From contig NZ_AUFX01000013.1 of the NCBI RefSeq assembly GCF_000426725.1, forward strand, positions 1-64,000: 64,000 nt of DNA, in the 5' to 3' direction. The notes under the pieces were generated by a model. The model was not told the origin of the DNA. It worked only from the letters and a program-made list of their open reading frames with translations, and did no database searches. How positions within the stretch are numbered: position 1 is the first letter of the stretch; each line of letters begins with the position of its first letter. Shown here one piece after another: positions 25,501 to 34,375 of the stretch. This DNA comes from Sporocytophaga myxococcoides DSM 11118. GTDB lineage: Bacteria > Bacteroidota > Bacteroidia > Cytophagales > Cytophagaceae. The position numbers and the translations under genes are program-made.

Positions 25501-28500
25501 CCAGTGGTCCATTGACCTTCTGTGATGGTGGTTCAGTGGATCTTACTGCCTCCAGTTTAGGTTTTACGGGAGGTACCTTTACATGGTCAACAGGTTCAAC
25601 TTCCAACCCTTTGCATGTAACGACTTCAGGAAAGTATACCGTAAATTATAAATCTGACAATGCTTGTCCATCACCTGCATCTGCAGAGGTAATAGTTGTA
25701 GTTAATCCGAACCCTCCTAAGCCAAAGATAGTGGCAAGTGGCCCATTGACTTTCTGTGATGGTGGTTCTGTAAATCTTACTGCCAGCAGTTTAGGTTTTA
25801 CAGGTGGTACATTTACCTGGTCCACAGGTTCAACTGCGAATCCTTTGCATGTAACTAAATCGGGTAAATATTCAGTTATATATAAAACATCCAACCTTTG
25901 TCCTTCTGTGGTGTCAGACAGTGTCACAGTTATAGTTAATCCGAATCCTAACAAACCAAAGATTGCAGCCAGCGGTCCGTTGACCTTCTGTGATGGCGGC
26001 TCGGTAGAGCTAACTGCCAGTAGTTTAGGGTTTACAGGTGGAACCTTTACCTGGTCAACAGGCTCAACTGATAATCCACTCAAGGTTACTACTTCTGGAA
26101 GATATTCGGTAAGTTATGTTTCGAACGATGTTTGTGGTTCTGTAACCTCAGACAGTATCACCGTTGTCGTTTATCCAATTCCTCCAAAACCAAAGATAGT
26201 AGCCAGTGGTCCATTGATATTCTGTGACGGTGGCTCAGTAGATCTTACTGCGAGTAGTTTAGGTTTTACCGGAGGTAAATTTACATGGTCAACAGGTTCA
26301 ACAGACAATCCTTTGCATGTAACGACTTCGGGAAAATTTACCGTAATGTATGTTTCTGATAATGCTTGTCCTTCCGGAGTATCAGACAGTGTCACTGTTA
26401 TTATTAATCCGAATCCTCCAAAACCAGAGATAGCAGCCAGCGGACCGTCGACCTTCTGTGATGGAGGTTCGGTAAATCTTACTGCCAGCAGTTTAGGTTT
26501 TACGGGTGGTACATTTACGTGGTCCACAGGTTCAACTGCGAACCCTTTGCATGTAACTAAATCGGGTAAATATTCAGTTACTTATAAAACATCCAACCTC
26601 TGTCCTTCTGTAGTTTCTGACAGTGTAACAGTTATAGTTAATCCGAATCCTAACAAACCAAAGATAACCGTCAGTGGTCCTCTGACATTCTGTGACGGCG
26701 GTTCGGTTGATCTTACAGCTAGTAGCTTAGGCTTTACAGGTGGTACCTTTACCTGGTCAACAGGTTCAACTGATAATCCACTCAAGGTTACAACTTCTGG
26801 AAGATATTCAGTAAGTTATGTTTCTGACGATGTTTGTGGTTCTGTAACTTCGGACAGTATCACCGTTGTCGTTAACCCGATTCCTCCAAAGCCAGAGATT
26901 GCAGCAAGCGGTCCATTGACATTCTGTGATGGTGGTTCGGTAGATCTTACAGCAAGCAGTTTAGGCTTTACTGGTGGTACATTTACCTGGTCAACAGGTT
27001 CAACTGATAATCCTCTGAAAGTAACAACTTCAGGAAAATATGTAGTCAGTTATGTTTCAGACAATGTTTGTCCTTCTGGAGCATCAGACAGCATTATAGT
27101 TATAGTTAATCCGATTCCTCCAAAACCAGAAATAGCAGCCAGCGGTCCGTTGACCTTCTGTGACGGTGGTTCGATAGATCTTACTGCCAGCAGTTTAGGC
27201 TTTACTGGTGGTACCTTTACATGGTCAACAGGTTCAACTGATAATCCTTTGCATGTAACTGTCTCAGGAAAATATTCAGTCAGTTATGTTTCTGACAATG
27301 TTTGTCCTTCAGGAGCATCAGACAGTATTACAGTTGTAGTTAATCCGATTCCTCCAAAACCAGAAATAGCGGCCAGCGGTCCGTTGACATTCTGTGACGG
27401 TGGTTCAGTAGATCTCACTGCCAGCAGTTTAGGGTTTACTGGCGGTACCTTTACGTGGTCAACAGGTTCAACTGATAATCCTTTGCATGTAACTATTTCT
27501 GGAAAGTATGTGGTTAGTTATGTTTCTGACAGTATTTGTCCATCTGGAGCATCAGACAGCATTATAGTTGTAGTTCACCCAAATCCTCCAAAACCAGAGA
27601 TATCAGCCAGCGGTCCGTTAACTTTCTGTGATGGAGGTTCGGTAGATCTTACTGCCAGGAGTTCAGGTTTTACAGGTGGTACATTTACCTGGTCAACAGG
27701 TTCAACTGATAATCCTTTGCATGTAACAACTTCAGGGAAATATAAGGTAAGTTATGTTTCTGACGATGTTTGTCCTTCAGGAGCATCAGACAGTATTACA
27801 GTTATTGTTAACCCGGTTCCTCCAAAGCCAAAGATAGCAGCCAGCGGTCCGTTGATCTTCTGTGATGGAGGTTCGGTAGATCTCACTGCCAGCAGTTTAG
27901 GTTTTACTGGCGGCACCTTTACGTGGTCAACAGGTTCAACTGATAATCCTTTGCATGTAACTATTTCTGGAAAGTATGTGGTTAGTTATGTTTCTGACAG
28001 TATTTGTCCATCTGGAGCATCAGACAGCATTACAGTTGTAGTTCACCCTAATCCTCCTAAACCAGAGATATCAGCCAGCGGTCCGTTGACCTTCTGTGAT
28101 GGAGGGTCAGTAGATCTTACTGCCAGTAGTTCAGGCTTTACAGGCGGTAAATTTACATGGTCCACGGGTTCAACTGATAATCCTCTGCATGTGACTACTT
28201 CAGGGAAGTATATAGTAAATTATGTTTCTGACGATGTTTGTCCTTCAGGTGCATCAGACAGTGTTACTGTTGTTGTTAACCCGAATCCTCCAAAACCAAA
28301 GATAGCAGCCAGCGGTCCATTAATCTTCTGTGACGGAGGTTCTGTAGATCTTACTGCCAGCAGCATAGGTTTTACAGGTGGTACCTTTACGTGGTCAACT
28401 GGTTCTACTGATAATCCTTTGCATGTAACGACTTCAGGGAAGTACACAGTAAGTTATGTATCTGACAGTGTGTGTCCTTCCGGAGCATCCGATAGCATTA

Positions 28501-29816
28501 CAGTTGTAGTGCATCCGAACCCTCCAAAGCCAGAGATAGCAGCCAGCGGTCCGTTGACCTTCTGTGACGGAGGTTCGGTAGATCTCATTGCCAGCAGTTT
28601 AGGTTTTACTGGCGGTACCTTTACGTGGTCAACAGGCTCAACCGATAATCCTTTGAAGGTAACTACTTCAGGAAAGTATACAGTCAAATATGTTTCTGCG
28701 GATCTTTGTCCGTCAGATACATCTTTGTCCGTAACTGTGACGGTCAATCCGATACCACCCCAGCCAACCATAAAGGCAGATGGTCCTATGATTTTCTGTC
28801 CCGGTGGAACAGTTGGCATACATGCTGAATCAACAGGTTTTACTGGTACATTTGAATGGTTTAAGGGGAATGTAGCACTAGGTAGTGATGCTTCAATTAC
28901 GTTAAGTGAAGCTGGTAATTACACCGTGTATTTTACTTCTGATTCAGGTTGTGTTGCAAACCTTTCCACTGATTTTGCAATCAGCCATGCACCAGATAAT
29001 TCTCCAGTCGATTTAGGAAAGGATATTATAACCTGTAAGGCATACATTGATTTATATGCTTTAAGCCCTGCTGTAGGTAAAGGTGTTTGGTTAGCGTACG
29101 ATGCTAATGATGCAATAATTACAAATCCCGATTCTGATAGTATTCGTGTATCAGGTTTAGAAGCTGGTTCAATCTATTCCTTTATATATACGATCTCCGG
29201 AGGATGTGGCCCTGATAAATCAGATACGATAACAATTACTGCCGGCCTTCCGGGATTTGATATAACATCATTGGAAACGCCGATGGATACCCAGTGTGTC
29301 GGTGTATCGAGAAGAGTAACGGTTTTTGCCAAGGGAGGCTCTGATCATTATAGCTATGAATGGATCAATGCTGCAAGCATGGATACATTAACTACAGCAC
29401 AGAATTATTTAGATATTATACCAAACGGCCTTGATAATGTATACTATGTATATGTAAATGATTTAGATCAGCCGGGGTGCAAAACATTTCAGGATACTTT
29501 AACCATTCACGCCGTCCATAAACAAACGCTTTTTATTCCAAATTTAATTACACCTAACGGAGATGGGAAGAATGACGAATTGAGAATTGTAGAAGCAAAT
29601 AATTACGATAATCTGATGTTTCCGGCAGGATCATTTATTGAGATATATAATCGTTGGGGAAATCGGGTTTATGAAGCTAAAAATTATGATGGAACCTGGA
29701 AAGGTAATGACACCGTTGATGGTATGTATTATTATTATTTAAAGACAGGCTGTGGGCATGACGAATACAAAGGGTGGCTTCAGATTTTATCTAATACCGA
29801 ATCAGATTTGAGATAA
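22533..29816 (+). CDS. Giant Ig-like repeat protein with T9SS type B (gliding-type) C-terminus
   Basis: This 2427-residue surface protein has a signal peptide (about 1-23, ending SYAQ), then a Cys-bearing, Asn/Thr-rich beta-helix-like region (about 24-330) and one divergent Ig-like domain (about 340-435). Next come 21 near-identical 78-residue Ig-like (CHU_C-associated) domains (about 436-2073) and a degenerate 22nd copy. A linker leads to a C-terminal type B sorting domain (FIPNLITPNGDGKND, EIYNRWGNRVYE, YDGTWKGN, GMYYYYLKTG). Each repeat has one Cys in FCDGG and one near its end, probably a disulfide. It is likely an adhesin or stalk-like filament exported by T9SS, perhaps for surface contact; that role is inference. 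Confidence 0.92.
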   Translation: MNKRITALVFLLGIYVQFQSYAQCDNCTTSYAANASIVATANNQTICISGGSTFTFSSTYRNVTVKICAPNVQLSNVQISTGALNNTIESFGDNTRIVNLVTEPDTFSFIAHNTGALLSSATINGMSFFKTTKGATLTIAQNLNPGNKIFITAEDDSKINTADITSNKGGRIIVGKKSTFTSTGKVFLQNEGFIFNTGDVTAAGDFTVQNAGNAMTNYCGESTIKIGGKLTINSGKIYSAGIIIAGTIAVNSNAGPIYLNQGAVMQATTLETNNTANLFRGDSISAGECALFKITSYGSFNAPLSNTPKIKYCGPATSQLGQATPDCNCATERQLCVPLCEAPTTVTITGPLSNICAGDSAVLTANPTGLKAGDTYTYSWYKDSVAPANLIVTKTNIATLTVKESSTYFVVVANTINPIKCFNQNTTGFKFTVHPNPPKPEIVASGPLTFCNGGSVDLTASSLSFTGGTFTWSTGSTANPLHVTTSGKYTVTYVSDDVCSSPVSSEVTVVVHPNPPKPTIVASGPLIFCDGGSVDLTASSSGFTGGIFTWSTGSTANPLHVTSSGKYAVSYVSGNACPSVGSDSITVIVHPVPPKPTIVANGPLIFCDGGSVDLTASSLGFTGGTFTWSTGSTANPLHVTTSGKYVVTYKSSELCSSAVSDSVTIIVHPNPPKPQIVASGPLTFCDGGSVDLTASSSGFTGGTFTWSTGSNANPLHVTTSGKYTVTYVSDNVCSSPVSAELTVVVYPNPPKPKILASGPLTFCNGGSVDLTASSLGFTGGTFTWSTGSIANPLHVTTSGKYTVTYKSSNLCPSVVSDSVTVIVHPNPPKPEIKASGPLTFCDGGSVDLTASSLGFTGGTFTWSTGSTANPLHVTTSGKYTVTYVSDDICSSPVSTEVTVVVHPNPPKPKIVASGPLTFCDGGSVDLTASSLGFTGGTFTWSTGSTANPLHVTTSGKYAVTYKSNNACPSLVSDSLTVVVYPNPPKPEILASGPLTFCDGGSVDLTASSLGFTGGTFTWSTGSTSNPLHVTTSGKYTVNYKSDNACPSPASAEVIVVVNPNPPKPKIVASGPLTFCDGGSVNLTASSLGFTGGTFTWSTGSTANPLHVTKSGKYSVIYKTSNLCPSVVSDSVTVIVNPNPNKPKIAASGPLTFCDGGSVELTASSLGFTGGTFTWSTGSTDNPLKVTTSGRYSVSYVSNDVCGSVTSDSITVVVYPIPPKPKIVASGPLIFCDGGSVDLTASSLGFTGGKFTWSTGSTDNPLHVTTSGKFTVMYVSDNACPSGVSDSVTVIINPNPPKPEIAASGPSTFCDGGSVNLTASSLGFTGGTFTWSTGSTANPLHVTKSGKYSVTYKTSNLCPSVVSDSVTVIVNPNPNKPKITVSGPLTFCDGGSVDLTASSLGFTGGTFTWSTGSTDNPLKVTTSGRYSVSYVSDDVCGSVTSDSITVVVNPIPPKPEIAASGPLTFCDGGSVDLTASSLGFTGGTFTWSTGSTDNPLKVTTSGKYVVSYVSDNVCPSGASDSIIVIVNPIPPKPEIAASGPLTFCDGGSIDLTASSLGFTGGTFTWSTGSTDNPLHVTVSGKYSVSYVSDNVCPSGASDSITVVVNPIPPKPEIAASGPLTFCDGGSVDLTASSLGFTGGTFTWSTGSTDNPLHVTISGKYVVSYVSDSICPSGASDSIIVVVHPNPPKPEISASGPLTFCDGGSVDLTARSSGFTGGTFTWSTGSTDNPLHVTTSGKYKVSYVSDDVCPSGASDSITVIVNPVPPKPKIAASGPLIFCDGGSVDLTASSLGFTGGTFTWSTGSTDNPLHVTISGKYVVSYVSDSICPSGASDSITVVVHPNPPKPEISASGPLTFCDGGSVDLTASSSGFTGGKFTWSTGSTDNPLHVTTSGKYIVNYVSDDVCPSGASDSVTVVVNPNPPKPKIAASGPLIFCDGGSVDLTASSIGFTGGTFTWSTGSTDNPLHVTTSGKYTVSYVSDSVCPSGASDSITVVVHPNPPKPEIAASGPLTFCDGGSVDLIASSLGFTGGTFTWSTGSTDNPLKVTTSGKYTVKYVSADLCPSDTSLSVTVTVNPIPPQPTIKADGPMIFCPGGTVGIHAESTGFTGTFEWFKGNVALGSDASITLSEAGNYTVYFTSDSGCVANLSTDFAISHAPDNSPVDLGKDIITCKAYIDLYALSPAVGKGVWLAYDANDAIITNPDSDSIRVSGLEAGSIYSFIYTISGGCGPDKSDTITITAGLPGFDITSLETPMDTQCVGVSRRVTVFAKGGSDHYSYEWINAASMDTLTTAQNYLDIIPNGLDNVYYVYVNDLDQPGCKTFQDTLTIHAVHKQTLFIPNLITPNGDGKNDELRIVEANNYDNLMFPAGSFIEIYNRWGNRVYEAKNYDGTWKGNDTVDGMYYYYLKTGCGHDEYKGWLQILSNTESDLR
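23838..28751 (+). repeat. 21 tandem 234-bp coding repeats
   Basis: Unit starts at 23838, 24072 and so on to 28518 fall exactly 234 bases apart with no indel in 21 units; a diverged unit begins at 28752. Units 9-10 closely match 12-13, and 16-17 match 18-19, showing multi-unit duplications of 702 and 468 bp. Confidence 0.95.
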
Positions 29817-29868
29817 TTAGGTATTATACACTCTTTTGAAATTAGCTCACTTTTTTTGAATAATACAC

Positions 29869-29901
29869 ATGGCCTGTCGGACGACAGGCCATATTTTTTC
29901 T
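29869..29901 (+). terminator. Intrinsic terminator of the giant gene
   Basis: ATGGCCTGTC pairs with GACAGGCCAT around a GGAC-type loop and is followed by TATTTTTTC. It lies 52 bases after the stop. The remaining bases to 30063 hold no supported gene. Confidence 0.85.
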
Positions 29902-30063
29902 TGGTTATTATATATAACTATATATACTACAAATTCATCCTTCTCTTAGTCATAGCCAGATTATATAACTACTGCCTCTCTCAAAAAGACCCGATTAGCA
30001 AAAAGGATATTGGCTTTTATAAACTCATTCTTCTTCACATTATTAATATATTGCAATAAAACA

Positions 30064-31293
30064 TTATCGATTATTATCTTTTACAATTTTGCTTACTCGA
30101 TAAACTAACCAAATAGCTAATACAGTAAGGCCTACAACTACATATCCCAACAATTCAAAATTTTGAAGAGGGCTTGTTGGCGTTGGTTGAAATGCAATGT
30201 TGCTTGCGATAAGAATTCCCAGACCTCCTGCCATTTGTGATAATGATGCTGAAATACTCATGTATGCTCCTCTATTACCTGGGTTCGGAATAATAGAATT
30301 AAGAGCCTGAAATGGTCCCATTCTACTCATAATTACAGCAAACATGGTTACATTCAAAATCAGTACAACCCAAAGAGGAACAACTGGCAAATGCGTATAA
30401 ACCGGGATAATGGCCATCGTTGCAAATGAACCGATTAGGAAAATTTTAAACTTGTCAAATTTATCTGATAACTTCCCTACTAATGGCATAATAAAAAAAG
30501 CTGCAGCACCGGTTACCATAAAAATAATGGGGACTTCGTCATTCGTTAGATGAATATTGTTTACTAAAAAAATACTCACAAAAGGTTGGAGCATCATGCC
30601 CATTCCTAAAATAATTGTTGCAGCAAATCCGATCTGGTGTGATTTATTTTTTAAATTGTGGAATAAGTGCGACACGATAGTTTTGTCTGATTTCGTTTTT
30701 AAATGTTCATTAATCGGTTTTAGTTTTAGAATAATGACAAGAAGAATAGGAATTGAAAGGAGAACGATCAGAAAAAATGTGTACTGCCATCCTAAATTAT
30801 TAGCAATAAATAATCCTAATGGGATTCCTAATATCTGACTTGCAGCAAATGCCATTTGTACTGTGCTCATGGCTCTGCCTCGCTGGTTGGGTGGAAATAT
30901 ATCGGAAACAATAGTCATAGTTATTGAACCTATTACACCACCAAATATTCCTGTAAAGATTCTTGAAGCTAATAAGGTGTGGAATGAATTTGACAATGCA
31001 CAAAATAAAGTTCCTGCGACAAATCCTATAGAGAAAAAGAGCAGCACTTTTTTTCGGTCATACTTGTCGATAAATCCTGCAGAAATTAATCCTGAAGTTG
31101 CTGCACTAAAGATGTAAGATGAGACAACTAATCCAAATTGATTTGTGGTGATATTTAAATCTTTAGAGAGAATATGTCCGATAGGTGCAATGATCATAAA
31201 ATCTAAAAACACCATGAATTGCAAAAGCGCTAATATTGCCAATACAATTCTTTGATAGGAAATAAATTTTTCAGCTGTTGAAATTGTGTTCAT
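30064..31293 (-). CDS. MFS transporter, drug-efflux type
   Basis: This 409-residue protein has about twelve hydrophobic segments and major-facilitator motifs, including GFIDKYDRKKVLL (motif A-like, loop 2-3), RIFTGIFGGVIGS (TM4) and PLVGKLSDKFDKFKI in the second half. The family exports small molecules by proton antiport across the inner membrane. It is preceded by a MarR regulator with a 6-base gap, the classic arrangement for an inducible efflux operon, and should be repressed through the operator at 31759-31793. Confidence 0.9.
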   Translation of the reverse strand: MNTISTAEKFISYQRIVLAILALLQFMVFLDFMIIAPIGHILSKDLNITTNQFGLVVSSYIFSAATSGLISAGFIDKYDRKKVLLFFSIGFVAGTLFCALSNSFHTLLASRIFTGIFGGVIGSITMTIVSDIFPPNQRGRAMSTVQMAFAASQILGIPLGLFIANNLGWQYTFFLIVLLSIPILLVIILKLKPINEHLKTKSDKTIVSHLFHNLKNKSHQIGFAATIILGMGMMLQPFVSIFLVNNIHLTNDEVPIIFMVTGAAAFFIMPLVGKLSDKFDKFKIFLIGSFATMAIIPVYTHLPVVPLWVVLILNVTMFAVIMSRMGPFQALNSIIPNPGNRGAYMSISASLSQMAGGLGILIASNIAFQPTPTSPLQNFELLGYVVVGLTVLAIWLVYRVSKIVKDNNR

Positions 31294-31299
31294 TATTAA

Positions 31300-31755
31300 T
31301 TAGTTTTTCTTGTGCGACTCTGTTGTTTCATTTGTTATTTCAAGCGCTTTTAAAAAGTAGGTTTCAATAGTTTTAAGTTCCTTGCTTGAAAATGATGCAA
31401 TAAGTTCTTCAGACTTCCTTCCAAATTCTGCAAAAAGCGGTTCTAAGAGAGCCATAATATTTTTAATGTTTGGTTCAATTATAACCTTCCGTCTGTCTTC
31501 TTTTGAAAATTTTCTTTTCACTAATTTTTTCTTCTCAAATCTGTCTATCAAACCTGTGACTGCACCTGTCGTTAGCCCAGTCAATTTTGAAAGCTCACCT
31601 GCTGTCATTGACCCGTTAACAATTAAAAATCCTAAGTATTTATGGTCAGTTCCGGAAAGACCTGCCTTTGCAGCAATAGCCTCGTGCATCTTAATAGAGT
31701 CATAAGCATATTGTTGACTTAGTTTTCTTATTCGGGTTCTTAATTCGTCAGTCAT
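31300..31755 (-). CDS. MarR family transcriptional repressor
   Basis: This 151-residue winged-helix protein shows the MarR core: YKYLGFLIVNGSMTAGELSKLTGLTTGAVTGLIDRFEKKKLVKRKFSKEDRRK-type sequence (as separate helices and wing, residues 40-95), followed by a C-terminal dimerisation helix. It is the first gene of an operon with the MFS pump. A perfect inverted repeat overlapping the promoter lies just upstream, so autoregulation and ligand-relieved repression of the pump are likely. Confidence 0.92.
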   Translation of the reverse strand: MTDELRTRIRKLSQQYAYDSIKMHEAIAAKAGLSGTDHKYLGFLIVNGSMTAGELSKLTGLTTGAVTGLIDRFEKKKLVKRKFSKEDRRKVIIEPNIKNIMALLEPLFAEFGRKSEELIASFSSKELKTIETYFLKALEITNETTESHKKN

Positions 31756-31758
31756 TTA

Positions 31759-31793
31759 TATCTTTGTTACTAATTATCTTAGTAACAAAGATA
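31759..31793 (-). promoter_or_regulatory. MarR operator overlapping -7 promoter element
   Basis: TATCTTTGTTACTAA (31759-31773) and its exact reverse complement (31779-31793) are separated by 5 bases. On the minus strand the right arm starts TATCTTTG, an exact -7 element about 30 bases before the MarR start codon, so bound repressor would block the promoter. The rest of the gap to 32138 shows nothing else. Confidence 0.75.
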
Positions 31794-32138
31794 ATATATT
31801 TTAGAAAGATTATAAAATTGCCATAGTAAAAAATGAGATCAATTTTTAAACTTCTCCAAAGATTATTTTAATAAATATTTTATCAATATCTGATTCAGAT
31901 AGGAATATTCCGCCTATACTACAGGCACCTGGCGATACCTTTTAAATGATTTACACCTTTAATCTATCTGGCTTTATGAATAAAAATTAAAATCTTTTTC
32001 TTTGCTTGCCTCTTCGGTAAGACATTAGAAATAGAAAAAAATCTACCTCACTCCTTCTCTTTCACTCTATTCTTGAATTGATAGTATTACAAAAATTAAC
32101 TTCCAATACCTTCTATTCACTTTAAAAAATATTTAGCT

Positions 32139-33200
32139 TCAATTAGTTATCACTCCTTGTAGATATCCAGTATTGCCAGTCGCTTTTAGAGCTATGGTCT
32201 GATTATCTACCCAAACTAATTCTTCAATTTCCCATTCTTTCGTATCAAAGGAATCATATTCAGCAAAGTTAAAAATGCCGGTTTTAGGGTCTTTTTTATA
32301 TAAAATCATATATGTACCAAATTCAGTACTTGGTGTTCCTGGAGTGAATATTATAAATTGAGTTTCATCTTTAGATATATAAGGTAGGCTGGTACCTTGT
32401 ATATAAGGTCCGCCATCAAGGTATAATAACTTCCCTGTAGATTTATCTATCAAATATGTAGAACAGGCATCCCGACTGCATCCTTCTATGCCATAAGCAT
32501 TGAGAGGTATAATGTAACCCATATAATTATCATAATGCTCACATGCATTGTTGTAGTGAAACTTATAAAGCTGATTCCCTATAGGTAGAGTGAAAAATCT
32601 TTTACCAGCTGCACTTTTGCTAGTATCTTCGATAATTTGCCTGGCATATGCAGATTTATATATGTTGAATTCTGTCGAGCTGATTTTAGAAAACTTAAAT
32701 TTTAACTTACCCACATTATTTTTCCCCAAAGGGTATCTATTCAGTTCTTTTGAATATTCTTTTGGGATTATGGAAAAATCTACTACTGATGAATCGACAA
32801 CGTCAAACCTAGAAACATATCCGGATAAGTCTCCGCAGCTACCATTACGCATTTTTACCTTAATCCAAGAAGAATCAAGTTTCTGTTTATCATCATTAGA
32901 ATATATCCGAAATAATTTTGTTCCAAATTCTATAGTAGAATTATTAGGATGTTCTATGTTTTCTGATTCTTTTAACTGGGTACCATCATTATTTTTCACA
33001 TATACAATTCCTATTACAGAATCAGATTTCGAGATAACTTTATTACCTGAATCTGCTTTTGGTATTGAATCTAAGATTTGATTTTTTAATGTTATTGAGC
33101 TATCGCTGTTTACCTTAGATGAATCTGTCTCTTCAGGGTTAGTGTTGCAAGAAAAAGATATCACAACTATAAAAATTAAATATAAATATGTCTTCATCAT
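32139..33200 (-). CDS. Lipoprotein with possible SH3-like region, function unknown
   Basis: This 353-residue protein begins with a lipoprotein signal (VVISFSCNTN, Cys 18) and then a Ser/Asp-rich linker (about 20-65). Residues about 66-140 resemble a bacterial SH3-like segment (GIVYVKNNDGTQL, SSWIKVKM, LSGYVS). The larger C-terminal half has a paired-cysteine stretch (GIEGCSRDACSTYLID) and beta-rich, propeller-like sequence without catalytic motifs. It is likely anchored to the outer or inner membrane facing the periplasm. It stands alone on the minus strand, divergent from the beta-lactamase. Confidence 0.7.
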   Translation of the reverse strand: MMKTYLYLIFIVVISFSCNTNPEETDSSKVNSDSSITLKNQILDSIPKADSGNKVISKSDSVIGIVYVKNNDGTQLKESENIEHPNNSTIEFGTKLFRIYSNDDKQKLDSSWIKVKMRNGSCGDLSGYVSRFDVVDSSVVDFSIIPKEYSKELNRYPLGKNNVGKLKFKFSKISSTEFNIYKSAYARQIIEDTSKSAAGKRFFTLPIGNQLYKFHYNNACEHYDNYMGYIIPLNAYGIEGCSRDACSTYLIDKSTGKLLYLDGGPYIQGTSLPYISKDETQFIIFTPGTPSTEFGTYMILYKKDPKTGIFNFAEYDSFDTKEWEIEELVWVDNQTIALKATGNTGYLQGVITN

Positions 33201-33469
33201 TTTAATTTGTGGTTAATGGTTGTTCCACATTCGCTGCTTCAAAAAGTTTTAAAGTTTTTATATTGTTCTAGCGCTCCCGGCGGTACATCAAACTGAATCT
33301 TTTAATAAAAGATAAGCAAAAAAAATTCCCCAAGCTAACATTTTATCAGACCTCAATGAATACGTAACTTTAAAACGAAAAATCCCTTTCTTATAACTTA
33401 AACTTTTCTAAAGCCTTACTTTTTTATTTATCTTTAAAAGACAAGATTAAAACAACACTCGAACAAGAA

Positions 33470-34375
33470 ATGATTAACAAAAGTTTTACACTTTTAGCAA
33501 TACTGCTAATTATTACAACATGGACAAAAGGTCAACCGATCGAGTCACTGAGATCAGATATTGAGGCACTATTATCAACGAAAAAGGCAAAAGTTGGAGT
33601 CTCCATTATGGGAGACAACTTAAGAGATACTTTGTCCATAAACGGAGACCAACATTTTCCAATGCAAAGTGTCTTTAAGTTTCATATTGCATTGACAGTT
33701 TTATCACAAATTCAGCAAGGTAAATTCTCTTTAGATCAATTAATAAAAATTAATGAGGATCAAATGTTACCGGAACTGTATAGTCCTCTTCGTGAAAAGT
33801 ATCCCAAAGGTGTATCCTTGAAAATCTCAGAAATATTGGAATATACTGTATCGCAAAGTGACAATGTCGGATGTGACGTTCTATTAAAACTTATCGGAGG
33901 ACCTCAAGTAGTTGAGAATTTTATTCAGGAAAAAGGATTTAAAGACTTTTCAGTAAAAATCAATGAAGAAGTGATGCAGAGCAATTGGGACTTGCAATTT
34001 AAGAACTGGACTACACCAAAAACATCTAATCAAATACTTGTATTTTTTTACAACAATGACAAAAAAAATCTTTCTCCTGTACATCATGACTTCATTTGGA
34101 CAATCATGAAACAAACAGAAACAGGAAAGAACAGATTAAAAGGAAAACTTCCTAAAGGGACAGTGGTTGCTCACAAAACAGGTTGGTCTGGTACAAACAA
34201 AGAAGGGATTACAGCGGCAGTTAACGACATTGGTATTATCTTTCTGCCTAACGGACGTCATTATTTTATAAGTGTTTTTGTAACAGATTCAAAAGAGGAC
34301 ACAGCAGCCAGTGAAAAAATTATTGCAGATATATCAAAAATGGCATGGGAATATTTTATTAAAAAGATGAAATAA
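33470..34375 (+). CDS. Class A beta-lactamase (subclass A2-like)
   Basis: This 301-residue periplasmic enzyme has a signal peptide (about 1-21) and all class A motifs: S67-V-F-K70 (nucleophile and general base), S130-D-N132, E166 in the omega loop (EEVMQSNW) and K236-T-G238. The omega loop and the C-terminal block (AAVNDIGIIFLPNG, ISVFVTDS) match the A2 group of Bacteroidota (CfxA/CblA/CepA, and VEB/PER) more than TEM-like enzymes. Trp follows KTG, where Thr or Ser is usual, so substrate range may differ. The spectrum cannot be predicted. It looks chromosomal, with no mobile element next to it. Confidence 0.92.
   Translation: MINKSFTLLAILLIITTWTKGQPIESLRSDIEALLSTKKAKVGVSIMGDNLRDTLSINGDQHFPMQSVFKFHIALTVLSQIQQGKFSLDQLIKINEDQMLPELYSPLREKYPKGVSLKISEILEYTVSQSDNVGCDVLLKLIGGPQVVENFIQEKGFKDFSVKINEEVMQSNWDLQFKNWTTPKTSNQILVFFYNNDKKNLSPVHHDFIWTIMKQTETGKNRLKGKLPKGTVVAHKTGWSGTNKEGITAAVNDIGIIFLPNGRHYFISVFVTDSKEDTAASEKIIADISKMAWEYFIKKMK

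Noticed and set aside
23838-28751. Possible CRISPR array
   Set aside because: Units are 234-bp coding repeats without variable spacers, so this is a tandem protein repeat.
24710-28819. Several long minus-strand frames inside the giant gene
   Set aside because: They recur at the repeat period and mirror the coding repeats on the plus strand, so they are shadows.
29856-30059. 67-codon frame after the giant gene
   Set aside because: It runs through the terminator hairpin and has no plausible domain or start context.
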